Origin: Oscheius dolichura
Lineage: Eukaryota > Nematoda > Chromadorea > Rhabditida > Rhabditidae
Length of the DNA: 64,000 bases
Assembly (NCBI GenBank): GCA_932521035.1
Contig: OW051494.1
Coordinates: 978,001-1,042,000 of the forward strand
Reading direction: 5' to 3'
The stretch's first letter is position 1; each line of letters starts with the position of its first letter. The translations under genes and the position numbers were made by a program. Below are positions 59,886 to 64,000 of the stretch, piece by piece. Below the pieces are notes generated by a model, which worked only from the letters and a program-made list of their open reading frames with translations, searched no databases and was not told the origin of the DNA.

Positions 59886-62800
59886 ATGACGTCGCCGATG
59901 GCCTTCAGCCCTATAGAAACCTGCTTCCCATTTCGGAAGGAGAACATGGGAGAGGAGGACAGCCCACTGGAAGTGGAGATGAATGAAGTCATCGAAGAGT
60001 TGAGACTACGACATCCGGATTGTGATCGGTAGGTTGACTTGTACCGGAGGGGAGACACAACCAGGGGGCGTCGTCCTCCTTGACCACGGGGCCATCCACC
60101 CCCTCCATCGCTGGCAATCCACTTCCTCAACCACGAGTCATCTCCCTTTTCGGGCCATCCTCTCCCTCCACCACGGGTCACCCACCTAGGCCGTGGGCCA
60201 TCCTCTACCGAGTCATACCAGGGTGTCCCAATCCCTGACTTCTCTACTCATTAAGAACTTCCCCTTCCAGATTAGGAGAGATCAATACCATAGTCGCTCA
60301 TTGTAAAGAAAAGTTGAAAGACTCCGTCGAGAAGAAAGACAGAGCGGCCTACATGGAGAAGATCGTCCAACTGGGGCTGGAAAAACAATCTCTAGAGGTT
60401 ATTCCCCTCCTAATTTCTTAATAACCTTTATTAATTTTAGGATACCGGCCCCAGTCAGCAGATAATCCGCTGCCGGGGCCATAACTTCGTGCTCCAGCCG
60501 ACGAGGAGCCGGCACAATCCCTGCTGCGAGGTCTGTATGTGCACTATTTGGCGGCTGCTTCAATCTTGGAGAAGATGCTCCGGTCAGTTTTCCTTATTAA
60601 TCCGAGGAATTAAAACTTTAGTCTGCGGCTACAGAGCCCACGATAAGTGTACCAGCGAGGTCAAGCGGCTCTGTGCCGGCATCCCGGCCCGACGGCAAGA
60701 TTTCAACCTGGTCCTGTCCATTTCCGAGCAGAAAGGCCTCGATGCCCAGGACTTTTCCTGCGCAGAATGTCAAGCACCGTTGATGTACGGTAGGTAACAA
60801 CCTTTTAAATGTTTCCCCTCTTTGAAAATACTATAAAAGTGGTTAAAATTTCAGAAGGCCCTCTCCATATGGAACCGCGCCTCTGTGACTATACTGGTCT
60901 TCTCTTCTGTCCTAATTGCCATTGGGGCGACTCGTGGACCATTCCTGCCAGGTAAATTTGATTCTTATCCCCTTCTTGGAGAGGGAAAATACTGAATTTT
61001 TTGGAGTTTACGATTAAAAATAAAGTCAAAATGAGGCAACGTTCCTGGCCTCCAAAGGGAATGAGGCCTCTAACAGGGGAGGATGCCTCCAGCGGCTTGG
61101 CCACCTGATTTATAACCCAGCGGCCTGTAACCGGTGGCAGAGGTGGAGGAGGAGGGCGGCCCGTAGTCGAAGAGGAGGATGCCCCCTGGTCCTGTGGTGG
61201 TACTTTTAAACAACCATTCCGCCTTTAATTATACTATTTATATTCCATTTTTAGAGTAGTAAATAATATGGACGCCACCCCTCGTCCCGTCTGCCGCGCC
61301 GTCAAGCAGCTCCTCTCCATTGTGGATAACCGTCCCCTAATTGATATGAACCTCGTCAGCCCCTCCATTTCCAAGTACCACAAAGAGATGAGGAAGTTAC
61401 AAAAAATGAGGAGGGACTTCCTCTTTATGAAATGCTATTTTGTCAGCTGTCATGTGAGTTTACCCCTTCTTTTTATTGGAAAAGCATCCCGCCACTTTTA
61501 GACAGCCAAAAAGTTGCGGATTCTACAGTACCTCAACCAGCATCAACATTTTGTTGAAAACGCCGATATGTACTCATTGAGTGAGGTAAAAACAGTCCTT
61601 TAAAATTTTAATAAATGGATTTTCAGTTGAGGTTACTGTGCCAGGGAGACTTCTTGAGAGATATGGCCGATATCCACGGGGTATTCAAGAAACACATCGA
61701 AGAGGTCGGTTTTAGACCATTTAAATTGGATTTTAATATAAAAAACAGCATTTTAAAGGTCTATAATGAGGAAAATGGCATATATAAAGGTCTAATTCGT
61801 ACAAAACAGACTAAATTTGCCCTAGAATGACTCAAATTCCGCAAAAATGGCCAACCATGGTTGAATTAGCTTTGGCGCGCCAGAAATAGGTCCCACAGCG
61901 AAAATCTAGATTATTTTTTTAGGAATGTGAAACCTGCCGAGGAAATGGCTTCTACTGTGAGTTGTGTGATGATCCGAAGAAGAAGAACGAGATCATTTAT
62001 CCCTTCACAGAGGGGGTAGCCATCTGTCAGCAGTGTGTAGCGGTATTTCACTCGAAATGCTTCGAATTGCACAGTCATCACTGCCCGAGGTTTGTCTTCC
62101 ACAAGATACTGATATCCCTGCCCCTTTTGGTATAGTATTTACACAAAAAATGAGCCGCTACAGGGCGCAGTAGCCGAAGTCGATGCTCTCATGGCAGGTG
62201 GTGTTAGAACCTTGTTTCGAAATTTATGAACCCTGGAATTTGGGGTGATTCTAGCCAGGGGCTTGTGGCATTATTCATTATATTTCCTGGGAAGCTTCTA
62301 AAAGAATTGGGGCGTCAAAATGGCTTGGAATACTACAGAGAATCCCCGTAGCCCTCTCTCCCGCGCGCTCCCATAAAGCGGCACCCGTAATATCTCGGCA
62401 GTTCAATTTTATTTACTGGAATTTACTACAAATTGCCTCACTTTCCTCCTTGTCGTGCTGTCGAGACTTTATAGGTGCGGGCGCGCCTGGGAAACGAGGA
62501 GGATGGGCCGATGGCGATGGAGGAGGATGACCCGAGAAGGAGGATGGCCCATGGTTCAGTACCATAATGGCGGTCTGGTTTCTCTAGGGGGAAATCCTTT
62601 CTACAGGAGTTACTTTATATAAGAAGCCGGTAAATCAGTCCCCAAGACGCTCGAGCCCCATTAATTCCCTAATTCCTCCAGGGAAATGGACTGGAGCGGT
62701 TCCGGAACGAGGCCTTTCCCCCTACCTTTGGGGTCTTAGCACGACCCGGTACTTGTCTGGGAACGGGAGAGAGAGAGAGAGAATAAGAGAGCAAAGAGTA

Positions 62801-63037
62801 ATTCCTCCCTTTGGATCTTCCTGCCTACGTATCTTATCTCTCCTCCTCTCCTCTCTGCCCCCTCAAAGTACAATGTCAGCTGCAGCTGTCCTCCCTCCAA
62901 ACTGTTCGTCTCGTCTTATCTGCCCTTCACCCTGTTAACTTTTTCATTCACTTTTTTACAGATGTGAACGCCGAAAGAAGCGAGCACCTGTCAAATGGCC
63001 CTCGGACGACGGTTCTATCTATGCCACGTCGAATTGA
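59886..63037 (+). CDS. DEF8-family C1 and Rubicon-homology zinc protein
   Basis: Ten exons (59886-60028, 60271-60397, 60441-60582, 60622-60789, 60855-60951, 61255-61453, 61502-61585, 61627-61704, 61923-62089, 62962-63037) encode 426 residues. A C1-like zinc finger begins HNFVLQPTRSRHNPCCEVC and ends YRAHDKCTSEV. The C-terminal cysteine-rich region (DUF4206/RH domain) has CAECQAPL, LCDYTGLLFCPNCHWGDSW, IPARVVNNMDATPRPVCRAV and ECETCRGNGFYCELC, then FHSKCFE ending HCPRCERRKKRAP. DEF8 and PLEKHM1 relatives act at late endosomes/lysosomes with Rab7, for example in osteoclasts (family knowledge). The last intron (62090-62961) is long and carries a palindromic element. Confidence 0.9.
62378..62487. 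repeat. Diverged palindromic element in DEF8 last intron
   Basis: Arms GGCACCCGTAATATCTCGGC and TGTCGAGACTTTATAGGTGC; GGGCGCGCC follows the right arm. Confidence 0.8.
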
Positions 63038-64000
63038 GTCGGCCCTTTTTTTAGTCTGTAACTATCCCTGTACATCCCGTTCACTCTTCTTCATATTTCT
63101 CTATTATTATTTTCTATACGTTTCGGGTTAATCTTGTCTGTGATCCCTGTATACAGTATATACTTATATCCGCCTCTGCCGTGCCTTGTATTTATCGCCT
63201 CTACTTCTCTGTGCAATATTCCCTGTTCTGGTCGCTGTTTCCCAGTTTTACTACTTTCAAACGCGAAATAATACACTTAAAAACGAGAATAAAAAGCTAT
63301 CAAAGATGTTTTTTGGCTATGTTTCCTGACTACAGTACCCTGGGATGGCAGCTGGATCCGGGCCTAAACGGCTCGGTTCACAATAATCCGATCCCCTGCA
63401 CCCGTAAAGTCTCGGCATGACAAAGCCTTCTAGTTTTCGGTTCGTTCCTCCTCCCTATCCTCTTCTTTTTTTTCACCTATTCAGTCAGACATTCTATTGA
63501 CATCAAGATCCGATGGAATTAGTCCCACTTACAACAAAAACACGGTCGGGGGATACCCCCTGGGGTGGGACGTCGTCGGCGAGGTTCCAACCTTTGTCCA
63601 ACTACATTCCATAATTCTAGAATCTCTAGAATTTTGCTAGCTGTTCCATCCACATCGGTAAATCTACTTGGTTGCTAGCCATTTGTCTAGAATAATTAGA
63701 ATGACTGGCCATTCCGAAGATTCGCCCAGATGGGTTATTGGACAGTTACCGAGGAGCAGGTCTAACGGGCCAGATGGCTTTTAGACCACATTTCCCGGCC
63801 TTCCAAGAGAGTTTTATCTGCTTCTGGCTCAATATTCTAGTCTTTCTAGTCCACAGCTCAAATATCCAGGATAACAACCCCTTCTCCATGATTTTTAGGC
63901 CAAGAAATAGAGGTTCATCACTCGATTGAATCATATTTTTGGGCCTATTCCTATTCCCTGCCTATATTACTCATCATGGCGTCTTTTTCTTTTTTTCGGA
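63038..64000. other. 3' flank of DEF8 gene
   Basis: ACGAGAATAAAAAGC at about 63282 is a likely poly(A) signal. A left half-copy of the palindromic element lies at 63389-63420. No further exon recognised to the right edge. Confidence 0.45.
63389..63420 (+). repeat. Half copy of palindromic element
   Basis: CCGATCCCCTGCACCCGTAA continuing AGTCTCGGCATGA matches the left arm of the 57807 copy; the right arm is absent. Confidence 0.75.

Overview
The window is nuclear DNA from a nematode, most likely a rhabditid close to Caenorhabditis. The evidence is many short introns (34-60 nt) ending TTTTTAG, TTTTCAG or TTTCCAG; start codons sitting right behind splice acceptors, as expected for trans-splicing; dispersed 119-nt 5S rRNA genes of C. 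elegans type; abundant TACTGTAG-like words; and a GLH-type Vasa helicase with CCHC zinc knuckles. Gene symbols are those of the presumed C. elegans orthologues. No database search was possible, so orthology rests on recognised motifs and domain order. All exon models were built by hand from splice sites and reading phase.

Layout. 0-2 kb: minus-strand Thr/Pro/Glu-rich gene running off the left edge. 2.9-11 kb: three dispersed 5S genes and the plus-strand coiled-coil gene cccp-1 (CCDC186), followed by tRNA-Arg(ACG). 12.6-18.1 kb: minus-strand paxillin pxl-1 (LD motif plus four LIM domains). 20.2-30.7 kb: a gene-dense AT-richer block with RBM7-like rbm-7 (minus), then haspin kinase, a SAP30BP homologue about 200 bp behind it (operon-like), and a six-knuckle GLH/Vasa helicase (all plus). 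31-36.4 kb: small or unrecognised genes, including a signal-peptide, Cys-containing single-pass membrane protein. 38.2-41.9 kb: bHLH factor hlh-11 (AP-4), with tRNA-Ser(GCT) in an intron. 42-46.9 kb: gene-free, repeat-rich DNA. 46.9-53.1 kb: three minus-strand genes, TRAPPC6 (trpp-6), an unrecognised protein, and an ANKRD13 ankyrin/UIM protein. 54.3-55.9 kb: two-box HMG protein, convergent with an 83-residue membrane protein too short for simple ORF calling. 59.9-63.0 kb: DEF8-type C1/RH-domain protein.

Most genes are unrelated housekeeping, trafficking, cytoskeletal and chromatin functions. The haspin/SAP30BP/GLH stretch is what one would expect in germline-expressed chromatin, but this is inference. 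The unusual content is repetitive: a ~100-bp palindromic element with strongly conserved arms (CACCCGTAAA-TCTCGGCAG; 11 complete copies and 4 half copies); a ~170-bp AT-rich family ending at GCGCGC; a 14-nt word (CCACAGTTAGACAG) clustered at 42.6-45.4 kb; a TAGACCTTTAAA word; and tRNA-like relics sharing one 3' end. No CRISPR, prokaryotic or viral genes were seen.
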